58,305 bases of DNA from Mesobacillus campisalis. Lineage in GTDB: Bacteria; Bacillota; Bacilli; Bacillales; Cytobacillaceae. Each line of letters opens with the position of its first letter. The stretch's first letter is position 1. Both the position numbers and the translations under genes were made by a program. Shown here piece after piece: positions 8,042 through 16,834 of the stretch. The notes beneath the pieces are model-generated. The model was not told the DNA's origin. It saw nothing but the letters and a program-made list of their open reading frames with translations, and searched no databases. The stretch spans positions 1 through 58,305 of the forward strand of contig NZ_LAYY01000020.1 of assembly GCF_000986785.1 (NCBI RefSeq). The letters are read 5' to 3'.

Positions 8042-9676
8042 TTACCCCGTCACCGGCTCCGAAGCAGCTTCCAATGAAAAGCCTTCATACCCGTTTGCGG
8101 CGATTTCAGCGCACTTCTGACGGTAGGCTCCACCCCCGCCGAGATAGATTAGGAAGCGGCGAGGCTTTCCAGGGATGTTTGCACCAGTATACCAGGAATC
8201 CGTCTTGGTAAAGAGCGTAGCCTCGGCGACCTCCCGGCAATGCTTGCTCCATGCTTCCTCGGCATCCACCTTCGCTTCAATCGTATCGATATTGTTTTCT
8301 CGCATATATTCAATACAATCGCCAATCCACTCAACATGCTGCTCAATCGAGACCGGCATGTTGCTCAATACGGAAGGACTTTCCGGACCGGTGATCATGA
8401 AGAAATTCGGAAATCCAGCGTTTGCGACACCAAGGTAGGTTCTTGTGTCCTCGCCTCCCTTCCATTTTTCCTTCAGTGACACACCATCCTTGCCGCGGAT
8501 GTCTATTTTCAGCAAGGGACCCGTCATGCCATCAAAACCTGTTGCGAATACAAGAACATCGAGCTCATATTCAGCTTCCGTTGTTTGGAGGCCATTGTCC
8601 GTGATTTCTTCAATACGATTCGTTCTTACATCCACTAGGGACACATTATCGCGATTAAAGGTTTCGTAGTAATCCGTATCAATAATAGGCCGTTTTGTTC
8701 CATAATAATAGGTTGGCTTCAGCTTTTCAGCCACTTCAGGTTTCTTCACGATTTCCCCAATTTTAGAGCGGATGAATTCGGAGGCTGTTTCATTCGCCTT
8801 TGGGTCCACCGTGATATCATAATACGAAGTGAATATCCCCTGGCCGCCTGTCTGCCAAGCCTCTTCGAATTTTTGCTGGCGTTCCTCCGAAGTCACCTCC
8901 AGGGCCGACTTTGTCGGAACTTCCACAGGCTGCCCGCCCTGAGATTCCCTCATTTGCTTCTTGATTTCAAGGAAATTCTCCTTCGACCTCTTGATATATT
9001 CCAAATCGTAAGGGTGATTCCTGGCAGGAGCACTATACTGCGGTGTCCGCTGGAAAACGGTCAGATGCTCAGCTTCTCTGGCAATAACCGGAATTGCCTG
9101 GACACCGCTTGAGCCTGTCCCAATAATTCCGACCCGCTTTCCGGTAAAATCGACCTTATGGTGCGGCCAATGTCCTGTATGGTACCATTCACCCTTGAAA
9201 TTCTCCAAACCGTTAAACTTTGGCAAGTTGGAAGCGGATAGGCATCCCACCCCAGTGATGAAATACTTTGCTGACACAGAGGTGCCATCATTGAGTTCAA
9301 TCTGCCACCTCTTCGTCTCCTCATCATAATGCGCCGCATTGACACGGGTTTCAAACTGGATGTCAGGCCTCAGATCGAACTTGTCAGCTACAAAGTTCAA
9401 GTACCTTAAAATCTCCGGCTGTTCAGGATATCGGGAAGACCATGTCCACTCCCTGTAAAGCTCCTCGGAAAACGTATAGTTATAGTAAATGCTCTCAGAG
9501 TCGCAGCGCGCACCTGGATAGCGGTTCCAATACCATGTGCCACCCACGCCATCCGCCGCTTCATAGACACGAGTCGAAAATCCTGCCTCCCTTAAGCGGT
9601 AGAGCATATACAAGCCGGAAAATCCTGCACCAATGACCACTGCATCAAAGCTTTCATTATAATTTGTCAAATGCAT
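8042..9676 (-). CDS. Flavin-containing Baeyer-Villiger monooxygenase
   Basis: This 544-residue class I BVMO uses FAD and NADPH to insert oxygen next to a ketone, giving an ester or lactone. An N-terminal FAD Rossmann motif GAGFSG is followed by the BVMO fingerprint FKGEWYHTGHWP (FxGxxxHxxxWP) and a second nucleotide site GIIGTGSSG. Length fits cyclohexanone- and phenylacetone-type enzymes. ATG 9676 is preceded by TTAAGGAGGGA and was preferred to the upstream start at 9706. It lies 36 bases after an HSL-type esterase on the same strand, a pairing expected when the ester or lactone product is hydrolysed next. The natural ketone cannot be named; steroid, cyclic or terpenoid ketones are all possible. 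Confidence 0.92.
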   Translation of the reverse strand: MHLTNYNESFDAVVIGAGFSGLYMLYRLREAGFSTRVYEAADGVGGTWYWNRYPGARCDSESIYYNYTFSEELYREWTWSSRYPEQPEILRYLNFVADKFDLRPDIQFETRVNAAHYDEETKRWQIELNDGTSVSAKYFITGVGCLSASNLPKFNGLENFKGEWYHTGHWPHHKVDFTGKRVGIIGTGSSGVQAIPVIAREAEHLTVFQRTPQYSAPARNHPYDLEYIKRSKENFLEIKKQMRESQGGQPVEVPTKSALEVTSEERQQKFEEAWQTGGQGIFTSYYDITVDPKANETASEFIRSKIGEIVKKPEVAEKLKPTYYYGTKRPIIDTDYYETFNRDNVSLVDVRTNRIEEITDNGLQTTEAEYELDVLVFATGFDGMTGPLLKIDIRGKDGVSLKEKWKGGEDTRTYLGVANAGFPNFFMITGPESPSVLSNMPVSIEQHVEWIGDCIEYMRENNIDTIEAKVDAEEAWSKHCREVAEATLFTKTDSWYTGANIPGKPRRFLIYLGGGGAYRQKCAEIAANGYEGFSLEAASEPVTG

Positions 9677-9712
9677 TCCCTCCTTAATAAGGTAGATCGC
9701 CGACAAAACTTC

Positions 9713-10666
9713 CTATACTTTGCTTACCTTCTGGTCCACTTCATTTAAGAATGTGGCAAACTTATCGATGGACCCTTTAATATCTTCAGGAAAGACCGCC
9801 ATATTGGTAAAGAATCCATGGATCAACCCTGGCTCCCGGGACGTTTCCACCCGGACACCCGCCTGCCTTAAACGTTCTGCATAGGCCTCTCCTTCATCCC
9901 GCAGCACATCCGCCTCTGCTGTCAGAACATACGCAGGCGGCAGATTGCTTAAATCCTCGGCCAGGAGCGGGGCAACATGGATGTGTTTGGCATCATCCTG
10001 ATTGCGGATATAATAATCTCCAAACCAGATCATCAAGTCCCTGTCCAGTCCAAAACCTTCCTTGAATTCTTCGTATGAACCAGAATCATAGCTTAAATCT
10101 GTGACCGGATAGATGAGCACCTGCCCTGCGATGGCAGGTCCCTTTTCATCTCTTGATTTAATGCACATGACGGCTGCAAGGTTTCCTCCTGCACTATCAC
10201 CGCCGACGACAATATTGGAAGCGTTTCCATTTAACTCCGCAGCATGCTCACTTACCCATTGCAATGCCGCATAGGAATCGTCCACCGGCACAGGGAATTT
10301 AAACTCCGGTGCAAGTCGGTAATCGACAGAGACAACCACTCTTCCCGTCTTATTGGCCAGCATTCTGCAGCTGGCATCAGCAGTCGCCAGATCTCCAATC
10401 ACCCAGCCGCCGCCGTGGTAATAGACGAACATTGGAAAAGGTCCTTGTCCTTCCGGAGTATAGATTCTTATGTTAATTTCAGTGTCGTCTGCCACAGGGA
10501 TAAGGCGGTCTTCCACTTTGGCGAGAGGTGCGAATTCCACTTCCACTGGCGGTGCCATTGCGAACAAATCTCGTACAGCCTGCGGATCAAGTGAATGAAT
10601 GGCCGGCATTTGCTTAAATGCTTCAAGATACATTTGAGATTGCGGTTTTAAATTTGCCAAATTCAT
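9713..10666 (-). CDS. HSL-family alpha/beta hydrolase (esterase or lactonase)
   Basis: This carboxylic ester hydrolase of about 317 residues belongs to the hormone-sensitive-lipase family. The oxyanion motif HGGG is in YYHGGGWVIGD, the nucleophile in GDSAGG, the acid in EADVLRDEG and the catalytic His in LIHGFF. Genes of this family beside BVMOs include monoterpene epsilon-lactone hydrolases, so lactone or ester opening after the monooxygenase is the likely role. The start is uncertain: ATG 10666 begins MNLANLKPQS directly after AAGAAAGGGAG, while ATG 10693 adds nine residues and has a poor ribosome site. It is first in a two-gene operon divergent from a LuxR-type regulator. Confidence 0.88.
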   Translation of the reverse strand: MNLANLKPQSQMYLEAFKQMPAIHSLDPQAVRDLFAMAPPVEVEFAPLAKVEDRLIPVADDTEINIRIYTPEGQGPFPMFVYYHGGGWVIGDLATADASCRMLANKTGRVVVSVDYRLAPEFKFPVPVDDSYAALQWVSEHAAELNGNASNIVVGGDSAGGNLAAVMCIKSRDEKGPAIAGQVLIYPVTDLSYDSGSYEEFKEGFGLDRDLMIWFGDYYIRNQDDAKHIHVAPLLAEDLSNLPPAYVLTAEADVLRDEGEAYAERLRQAGVRVETSREPGLIHGFFTNMAVFPEDIKGSIDKFATFLNEVDQKVSKV

Positions 10667-10801
10667 CTCCCTTTCTTTCTTAAAAGTTTTCATCCTGTTA
10701 AGGATTTTTACTATTACTACTACATTAATGGTATAAAATCAGGTATAATTTGAATATTCCCAATTTTCTATGTAATCCATCCCCTAAAAGGAGATGATGA
10801 A

Positions 10802-11476
10802 ATGGCATCCAATCATACCTTAATGGAGCATATGGTCCAGCTTGATGAAGCAGCCACCCATGAAGAGAAGTTATATAAAATCCTCGAAGTGTACAAGTCC
10901 CTATTCCCCGTACAGAATGCTTTTTTATTCCGTTACTCCCCGCTGGGATATTTAGGGGAGGGCATCATCATGCTAAATGAAGCGGGCTTAACCTACATAA
11001 ACGAAATTCGCGATAATATCCGCACCTTGCCCATCATCTACTCCGCGATTACGGAAAGAAAGGCAAAATATTGCTCAGGGCTCGAATTCCTGAAACAAAC
11101 AAGCAGCAAATACATCCTTAAGTCCAACGAAAAATCAATGGCCGTGGTTCCCATTTGTTTCAGTTCTGCCGTCATCGGCTATATTTGCACGACGCAATTT
11201 TTGGATGGAGCTGTAATAAATAGTCACACACTTTCCTCCCTGACGAACTATGGAAGACTGGTTGGCCGGTATATGGAAAAAGCCGATAACCATATTGAAA
11301 CACAAAGCTTAAGCAAAAGAGAACTTGAAGTCATGAGGAAAATATCCTGGGGTGAAAGCACAAAGGAAATGGCGGCCGCAATGGAGATAAGCGAATTAAC
11401 CATCAAACAGTACGTCAAATCAGCCATCAAAAAGCTCGGCGCCATAACCGCTCGCATGCTGTGGGTGAATTGTTGA
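10802..11476 (+). CDS. GAF/LuxR-type transcriptional regulator, C-terminus altered by frameshift
   Basis: This 224-codon regulator has an N-terminal GAF-like sensing region and a C-terminal LuxR helix-turn-helix (LSKRELEVMRKISWGESTKEMAA...LTIKQYVKSAIKKLGA). After IKKLGAIT the frame ends in ARMLWVNC, unlike the family. Reading the next bases one frame back gives RSHAVGELLRRGIIS and a stop at 11496, which is the standard last helix. A single C missing near 11449 would explain this. It starts at ATG 10802 after AAAGGAGATGATGAA and is divergent from the esterase-BVMO operon, so it probably controls that operon. It is either a mutant with damaged DNA binding or dimerisation, or a base-calling error. 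Confidence 0.8.
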   Translation: MASNHTLMEHMVQLDEAATHEEKLYKILEVYKSLFPVQNAFLFRYSPLGYLGEGIIMLNEAGLTYINEIRDNIRTLPIIYSAITERKAKYCSGLEFLKQTSSKYILKSNEKSMAVVPICFSSAVIGYICTTQFLDGAVINSHTLSSLTNYGRLVGRYMEKADNHIETQSLSKRELEVMRKISWGESTKEMAAAMEISELTIKQYVKSAIKKLGAITARMLWVNC

Positions 11477-11593
11477 GGAGAGGGATTATTTCTTGATAGG
11501 TATGTAAGCCGATTTCTTTTCTTGGGCTATAGCAGGCCATGTAAAACGCCTCTATTATTCCAACCTTTTTCAACAATTACATACAATACAAGC

Positions 11594-11634
11594 AAAATGG
11601 GGCCGAATTAAATTGGCCCCATCTTTTACTTTTA
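11594..11634. terminator. Bidirectional terminator between luxR-type gene and thiolase
   Basis: Arms ATGGGGCC 11597-11604 and GGCCCCAT 11615-11622 flank a 10-base loop with CTTTTACTTTT beyond on the plus strand. It can end the thiolase transcript from the right and the regulator transcript from the left. Confidence 0.7.
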
Positions 11635-11712
11635 TGACAACGTTCAAAATCATTTATTACCTCAATGCATTCATTAGGCAAATGATAATATAATATATAT
11701 TCTCCTTACCGC

Positions 11713-12903
11713 CTAATATTTTTTAATAACTGTAGCAATACCCTGACCAACTCCGATACACATCGTTGCCAACCCATACTCGGCATCGCGTTTCTTCATT
11801 TCATACAATAACGTGGTTAAAATTCTTGCCCCACTGGCACCTAACGGATGGCCGTAAGCAATAGAGCCTCCGTTCACATTCACCTTTTCCATATCTAATG
11901 ACAATTCCTGGATACAAGCAAGAGACTGAGCAGCAAACGCCTCATTCAATTCAATTAAATCTAAATTTTCCACCGTAATTCCCGCTCTTGCAATCGCCTT
12001 TTTCGACGCAGGAACCGGTCCAATTCCCATAATGGATGGATCGACCCCTGCCACGGCAAAGGACTCAATTGAACCCATCGGAGTTAGCCCAAGTTCTTTT
12101 GCTTTCTTCTCACTCATGATTAACAGGGCTGCCGCTCCGTCATTTACTCCTGAGGCATTTCCAGCCGTAACAGTACCGCCCTCATATACGGCTCTTAGTG
12201 AATGTAACTTTTCCAACGTGGTTTGAGGACGCGGATGTTCATCGTGACTAACCACGGTTTCCTCTTTCTTAGTTGTTATCGTAACTGGAACAATCTCATC
12301 CTTTAATCTACCGGATTCTATCGCCTTCTTTGCCTTTTGTTGACTATTAAAGGCGAATTCATCTTGGCTTTCACGAGAGATGTTATATTCTTTTGCCACA
12401 TTATCAGCCGTTTCTATCATGGAAAATGGATAATGCATTTCGGCTAATTGCTTATTAATAAATCTCCAGCCAATCGTGGTATCGTAAGTTTCAACTGTCC
12501 TTTGGAAAGGTTTTACCTGCTTGGCGGTTACGAAAGGAGCTCTAGTCATGCTTTCTGTACCGCCAGCAATAAAAATATCCCCTTCGTCACATATGATCGC
12601 TTTTGCAGCCTGATTAACCGCCTCCAGACTGGAGCCACATAAACGATTGACTGTGACTCCCCCGGCTGATGTTGGAATTCCCGCTAAAAGCGAAGCCATT
12701 CTCGCCACGTTTCGATTATCCTCACCTGCTTGGTTGGCACATCCAAAATAAACATCTTCTATTTCCTCGACCGGAAAATCATTGCGATTAACAAGTTCTT
12801 TGATAACGATTGCTGCAAGGTCATCGGGACGAACATCTTTTAATGCCCCACCATACCTGCCAATCGGTGTCCTGACTGCATCAATGATTACTGCTTTTTC
12901 CAA
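11713..12903 (-). CDS. Acetyl-CoA acyltransferase (thiolase)
   Basis: This 396-residue thiolase cleaves 3-oxoacyl-CoA with CoA to give acetyl-CoA and a shortened acyl-CoA. Cys89 in NRLCGSS is the acyl-carrying nucleophile. His occurs in AYGHPLGASG and the second Cys in CIGVGQG; NEAFA is also present. The sequence starts MEKAVIIDAVRTPIGRYGG, close to 3-oxoadipyl-CoA and fatty-acid thiolases. I place the start at TTG 12903, 7 bases after GTGGAGGTG; the longer frame to 12951 has no equal site. It is the last gene of the acyl-CoA operon, 103 bases after the hydroxyacyl-CoA dehydrogenase, and carries out the final step of the pathway. Confidence 0.92.
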   Translation of the reverse strand: MEKAVIIDAVRTPIGRYGGALKDVRPDDLAAIVIKELVNRNDFPVEEIEDVYFGCANQAGEDNRNVARMASLLAGIPTSAGGVTVNRLCGSSLEAVNQAAKAIICDEGDIFIAGGTESMTRAPFVTAKQVKPFQRTVETYDTTIGWRFINKQLAEMHYPFSMIETADNVAKEYNISRESQDEFAFNSQQKAKKAIESGRLKDEIVPVTITTKKEETVVSHDEHPRPQTTLEKLHSLRAVYEGGTVTAGNASGVNDGAAALLIMSEKKAKELGLTPMGSIESFAVAGVDPSIMGIGPVPASKKAIARAGITVENLDLIELNEAFAAQSLACIQELSLDMEKVNVNGGSIAYGHPLGASGARILTTLLYEMKKRDAEYGLATMCIGVGQGIATVIKKY

Positions 12904-13006
12904 CAAAAACACCTCCACCTCTTTTTCAAAGACCACAAATGCTGCCGACAATCCCTGTGTTCAAATCATTTTTTTGCCATTGAAACAGCCAATAGCGGTT
13001 TTAATC

Positions 13007-13864
13007 CTATACATCCAAGTAATCATAGACCCCTTTTCCTGATTTTCGGCCAAGTCTTCCAGCTTTAACGTATTTAATCATTAGAGGAGTTGGGCGGTAT
13101 CGGTCTCCTAGTGTTTCATGAAGGTAGGTTAAAATTTTTAATCGTGTATCTAATCCAACTAAATCACCCAACTCCAAGGGACCCATTGGATAATTAAGCC
13201 CAAGTTTAATCGCTTTATCGATATCTTCCGCAGAAGCTACCCCTTCCTCCAGCATTCGAAAAGCTTCATTCCCAACCAATGCGCTTACTCGGCTTGTCAC
13301 AAAACCAGGTGCTTCATTGACCATAACCGTCTCTTTACCCATTTGTTTTGCCACTTTTTCTGTAATCTGATAGGTCTCATCGCTCGTTTCTAAACCTTTA
13401 ATGATTTCTACTAGCTTCATCTTGAAGACCGGATTGAAGAAATGCATAGCGATGACACGGTCAGGCCGATTTGTAACCCCTCCCATTTCAGTTGGACTCA
13501 TTGTCGAAGTATTGGTTGCTAATATCACATGAGATTTACAGATTTGATCCAACTTATGAAAGATATCGGTTTTTAATTTTATATCCTCTGGAACTGCTTC
13601 AATTACAAAGTCTACATCTGATACCGCCTCATTGAAATGGGTTGTTTGCTGCAGGCTGCCGATTGCTCTCTCGATATCTGCCTTACTGTAAAGTCCTCTT
13701 TCAAGGCCCTTTTCCATATTGATTCTCATATCCGTGATAGCCTGACTTAGCTGTGTTTCAGAGATATCATAAAGAGTTGTTTGAAACCCTCCCAGAGCTG
13801 ATACATGTGCAATCCCTCTCCCCATCACACCAGAACCGAGAACCGCAATTTTTTTAATTTCCAT
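13007..13864 (-). CDS. 3-hydroxyacyl-CoA (3-hydroxybutyryl-CoA) dehydrogenase
   Basis: This 285-residue enzyme oxidises 3-hydroxyacyl-CoA to 3-oxoacyl-CoA with NAD(P). The Rossmann motif GSGVMGRGIA is at residues 10-19. FVIEAVPED and TNTSTMSPTEM follow, then the catalytic His in MHFFNPVFKMKLVEII. The C-terminal domain carries NYPMGPLELGDLVGLD. Length and motifs match the Hbd/MmgB/PaaH class. ATG 13864 follows GTAGGAAGGGA. In the operon it lies between the thioesterase (196 bases upstream, with a strong hairpin in the gap) and the thiolase. Confidence 0.93.
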   Translation of the reverse strand: MEIKKIAVLGSGVMGRGIAHVSALGGFQTTLYDISETQLSQAITDMRINMEKGLERGLYSKADIERAIGSLQQTTHFNEAVSDVDFVIEAVPEDIKLKTDIFHKLDQICKSHVILATNTSTMSPTEMGGVTNRPDRVIAMHFFNPVFKMKLVEIIKGLETSDETYQITEKVAKQMGKETVMVNEAPGFVTSRVSALVGNEAFRMLEEGVASAEDIDKAIKLGLNYPMGPLELGDLVGLDTRLKILTYLHETLGDRYRPTPLMIKYVKAGRLGRKSGKGVYDYLDV

Positions 13865-13953
13865 TCCCTTCCTACCCTTCATTTTTGTACTGTTTAACTA
13901 GTAAAATCGTTAACTTTGATCAGCAACTGTATATATCCGTAAACATGCAAATG

Positions 13954-13987
13954 GAAGAAGGAGCCTTAAAAAAGCGGCTCCTTCTTC
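13954..13987. other. Perfect 12-bp stem-loop inside the acyl-CoA operon
   Basis: Arms GAAGAAGGAGCC (13954-13965) and GGCTCCTTCTTC (13976-13987) close a 10-base loop containing an A/T run. There is no U-tract after the stem on either strand, so it looks more like an RNA-processing or stability hairpin than a terminator. It separates the thioesterase from the dehydrogenase gene. Confidence 0.6.
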
Positions 13988-14060
13988 TGCACCACGGACA
14001 CTAGAGTCAAGATGATCTTCCTCCAAGGAAAAGATAACTCGTTAACAAATGCAAACCATT

Positions 14061-14456
14061 CTATTTTGGCTGGCTAATTTTAAAACTGCCTAAGCCAACA
14101 CCTATGAGGTCTCCATTCTGGTTAAAGATCCGTCCTTCCATAGAGGCTATGCTACGGCCAGTATGAACCCTCTCGGCGGTGGCATAGATGGTTTCTCCTT
14201 GCTTAACGGCTTTTAAAAATTGCGTAGTTAAAGAGATCGTTGCATAATTGGCTTCACCAATATTCAATTTCAGATTGATCCCCATTACCGCATCTAAAAA
14301 TGTGGTAACAACTCCACCATGTAAAATGTTGTTGCCATTAAGCAGATCATCATGTATTTTCAATTGTATTCTTGCTGAATTTTCTTCAAGTGAACCTACT
14401 TTAATTCCGATCAATTTCCAGTAAGGTATTGCTTCATATTTTTCTATCAGGCTCAA
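14061..14456 (-). CDS. PaaI-type hotdog thioesterase
   Basis: This 131-residue single hotdog-fold protein carries the family motif HGG in NNILHGGVVTTFLDAVMG, followed by ISLTTQFLKAVKQGETIYATAE and VHTGRSIASMEGRI. PaaI-type enzymes hydrolyse acyl-CoA or aryl-CoA to free CoA when intermediates stall, which fits a rescue role in this operon. The likely start is TTG 14456 with AGGGAAGTGG upstream, since no ATG with a ribosome site exists. The substrate is unknown. Confidence 0.82.
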   Translation of the reverse strand: MSLIEKYEAIPYWKLIGIKVGSLEENSARIQLKIHDDLLNGNNILHGGVVTTFLDAVMGINLKLNIGEANYATISLTTQFLKAVKQGETIYATAERVHTGRSIASMEGRIFNQNGDLIGVGLGSFKISQPK

Positions 14457-14578
14457 TGTGCCACTTCCCTTTTTTAATCGTTTTATCCTATGGTGGTCAC
14501 TTCCTCCAATGAAAAGCTTAATGAAGCGCTGCGGAAGTAACCAAACAAACCATTAGCCATTTAAGCTTCCGTTCCACA

Positions 14579-15076
14579 TTACTCCCAATCCTGCGGAACG
14601 CTTCCTACCTTTCTTCTAAAATAAAGCATTGGCTCCTGATCGTTTTTATCTAAATCTATCACTTCACCAACTAAAATATAATGATCCCCTGCATCGATCT
14701 GCTGAACCTTCCTACATTCCAATGAAGCAAAAACGTCCTTAATGAGTGGCAGATTGTTCTCGGAAAGAACCCAAGGCTGCTTGGAGAAACGATCTTGTTC
14801 TGATTTGCTGGCAAATGTCCAGCAAACCTCCTGTTGGTTACCTGCCAGGATATTGACAGAAAACTTGTCAGCCTTTTTGAATACTTCGCAGCTTCCCGCC
14901 TTTTTATCGATGCACCATAGGACCATGAGCGGGTCGATTGAAACAGAAGCAAAGGAATTAACGGTTAAACCTACAGGCTTGTTATGTTCATCCAAGGTTG
15001 TAAGAACGGTCACTCCCGTAGGATAACTTCCCATAATCTCTTTAAACAATTGTTGTGGGTCACTTTTCACTGTCAT
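14579..15076 (-). CDS. Flavin reductase-like FMN-binding protein
   Basis: This 165-residue protein of the flavin reductase (HpaC/RutF-like) domain family has MGSYPTGVTVLTTLDEHNKPVGLTVNSFASVSIDPLMVLWCI, the usual flavin-binding start, and RFSKQPWVL and DHYILVGEVID later. These proteins reduce FMN or FAD with NAD(P)H and pass it to a partner monooxygenase. No oxygenase is in this operon, but the luciferase-like monooxygenase at 23790-24857 shares the predicted regulator and would need reduced FMN. The start is ATG 15076, 9 bases after GGAGG; the frame also offers TTG 15082. Confidence 0.88.
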   Translation of the reverse strand: MTVKSDPQQLFKEIMGSYPTGVTVLTTLDEHNKPVGLTVNSFASVSIDPLMVLWCIDKKAGSCEVFKKADKFSVNILAGNQQEVCWTFASKSEQDRFSKQPWVLSENNLPLIKDVFASLECRKVQQIDAGDHYILVGEVIDLDKNDQEPMLYFRRKVGSVPQDWE

Positions 15077-15114
15077 GGACAATCTCCTCCTTTAAATGGG
15101 TCACATGGCGATGT

Positions 15115-15378
15115 TCAGATGGCAACTTGCTCGTAATACTCCACTAGCTTTTTACGTAAACCCCCGCTGCCAAACCTAACCCGATTCTGACCATTCGCTG
15201 CATTAAACACGATAAAATTCAGGATGGCTTTTCTTCGCTTTAAGATGTCCACTAAACCTTTGTTGTAGAACCATTTATCGATTTCATTGTACACACCCCG
15301 ATTAATGCCAAAATCCTTTTCACACATTCTTTGGAAAGAATAGTCGGTCAAATGAATGCAATTTTTTACACTTTCCAC
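15115..15378 (-). CDS. Small uncharacterised protein between two flavin reductases
   Basis: This is an 87-residue reading frame from GTG 15378 (AGAGGG six bases upstream), or 94 residues from the TTG at 15399. I do not recognise it. It is basic and mainly helical, with FQRMCEKDFGINRGVYNEIDKWFYNKGLV and a Lys/Arg-rich ILKRRKAILNFIVFNAANGQNRVRFG. It has no signal peptide or membrane segment. It fills the gap between the NADPH-FMN reductase and the flavin reductase with short spacings on both sides, so it is probably translated with the operon. A role as an oxygenase accessory or carrier is only a guess from position. Confidence 0.55.
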   Translation of the reverse strand: MESVKNCIHLTDYSFQRMCEKDFGINRGVYNEIDKWFYNKGLVDILKRRKAILNFIVFNAANGQNRVRFGSGGLRKKLVEYYEQVAI

Positions 15379-15406
15379 ATGCTTCCCTCTTTCCATCAAA
15401 GATTTA

Positions 15407-15952
15407 TTAATTCTGTTCGATTAATGTCTGGTTACATAATTCCTTAAAGTCTCTAGCCAACAGCATCAACTGTTCCTGTCTTTCCGGTTGATGAATTTCG
15501 TTCTCTTCATTAAAATCACTTGATGTTAGAAACACATCATGTGGAAGCAGTTTCATTTTTAAATAGTGCAGCATAGGTCTTAAATGCTTCTCGATTGCCT
15601 GGCTATGCTCTGGATTTCCTCCGTTGGCTACAAGGGCTATTGGCTTGCCCTCAAGTGCAGGGAAAGGAATTAAATCAAACAGGTTTTTTAGAGCACCAGG
15701 AATGGATCCGTGAAGGATAGTCGTACCTAGTACATAGCCATCAGCGTTTTCGATCTGTTTTATGACCAATCTGGTATCACCGTTATACTTTTCCAGTTGC
15801 CTTCCATCACAGAAATCCAGCTTGAATTCTTTTAAATTAACCAATTCGATTTCCATTTCCGGGCTCTGACGCTTTAATTGCTTTAATAGGTACTCCGTTG
15901 CCACAAGGGTCTTTGAACCCACTAATGTCCCGCTAATCACTAAGACTTTCAA
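15407..15952 (-). CDS. NADPH-dependent FMN reductase
   Basis: This 181-residue flavodoxin-like reductase has the N-terminal FMN phosphate loop VISGTLVGSKT and GTTILHGSIPGALKNLFDLI, LEGKPIALVANGG, typical of the SsuE/MsuE/ArsH superfamily. It reduces FMN with NADPH and usually feeds a two-component flavin monooxygenase such as the luciferase-like one predicted in the same regulon. I set the start at TTG 15952, which follows GGAGGGTGAGATT; the ATG at 15967 lies inside that ribosome site. It is downstream of the crotonase in the acyl-CoA operon. Confidence 0.86.
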   Translation of the reverse strand: MKVLVISGTLVGSKTLVATEYLLKQLKRQSPEMEIELVNLKEFKLDFCDGRQLEKYNGDTRLVIKQIENADGYVLGTTILHGSIPGALKNLFDLIPFPALEGKPIALVANGGNPEHSQAIEKHLRPMLHYLKMKLLPHDVFLTSSDFNEENEIHQPERQEQLMLLARDFKELCNQTLIEQN

Positions 15953-16010
15953 AATCTCACCCTCCATTCTTTACAGTCATTAATTAACTGGGCAGTACAG
16001 TCTTTTTTTG

Positions 16011-16805
16011 CTATACTTCCTGATTGTTAAACCATTCAATAGCGCCTTTAAGCCCAAGCTCCTTTATTTTCCTATGAACAAGCTTAATTCCTTCAGCGGT
16101 ATGGATAATGGCATCCTGCTCCGGTCCAAACATGACGCCAGTTCTGAATCCTTGCAGTTCCATCATGCGGTTATGGGCCTTTTTCTTCAGCTTTAAGATA
16201 TCCAGCGGAGTTTTGGCAATGCCTCGTGCAATTTTTAGGGTTTCTTCCTCCAATTGATCCTTTTTAAAGCATTTCGCAGCAAATCCATAGTCCGTCGCTT
16301 CTTTTCCGGAAATCCGGCTTCCCGCGGTTAAGTCGAGCATTTTTGCACGCTGTGGCCCAACATGCCATCCCCAATAGATTCCGACAAACCCCCCGCCAAG
16401 TGGAAGGGAAGGAAAACCGAATGTAGCCTCTTCATCGGTAATGACAATGTCACAGCAGGCAAGAAGCTGTGTCCCGCCTGCCAAGGCATACCCTTGGACC
16501 TGGGCAATAATTGGTTTTGGATACTCCCAAACTCTTAACCACCTTCTAGTGAAAACCTCCAGATTATCTCTGTCGTCTGTAACAGTTGGTTCTTCATATT
16601 TGTCGACATCATAACCAACACTGAAGGCTCTGCCATTTCCTTTTAAAATCACCACACTGACGCTGTCATCCTGTTTAATATCCTCCAGGGCTGCGTCCAG
16701 ATCATGGAGTAAATCCCCATTTAAAGCATTTAATTTTTCTGGTCTATTTAAAATAACGTAGGCAATTCTTCCAACCTTCTCAATCAAGACATTTTTTTCT
16801 GACAT
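16011..16805 (-). CDS. Crotonase-superfamily protein lacking both canonical hydratase glutamates
   Basis: This 264-residue protein has a crotonase fold: IAYVILNRPEKLNALN, GNGRAFSVGYDVD (oxyanion loop), ALAGGTQLLACCDIVI and FGFPSLPLGGG. In true enoyl-CoA hydratases the two catalytic Glu lie in GGGCELAM and in FGxPE. Here the matching positions are Gln (GGTQLL) and Ser (FGFPS), so simple hydration of an enoyl-CoA is doubtful. It could instead be a ring-opening hydrolase, isomerase or decarboxylase acting on an unusual CoA ester. It sits after the acyl-CoA dehydrogenase in the operon, with an ATG at 16805 and AAAGGTTGGG upstream. Confidence 0.85.
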   Translation of the reverse strand: MSEKNVLIEKVGRIAYVILNRPEKLNALNGDLLHDLDAALEDIKQDDSVSVVILKGNGRAFSVGYDVDKYEEPTVTDDRDNLEVFTRRWLRVWEYPKPIIAQVQGYALAGGTQLLACCDIVITDEEATFGFPSLPLGGGFVGIYWGWHVGPQRAKMLDLTAGSRISGKEATDYGFAAKCFKKDQLEEETLKIARGIAKTPLDILKLKKKAHNRMMELQGFRTGVMFGPEQDAIIHTAEGIKLVHRKIKELGLKGAIEWFNNQEV

Positions 16806-16834
16806 CCAACACCCAACCTTTACTAAAGTTTTTT

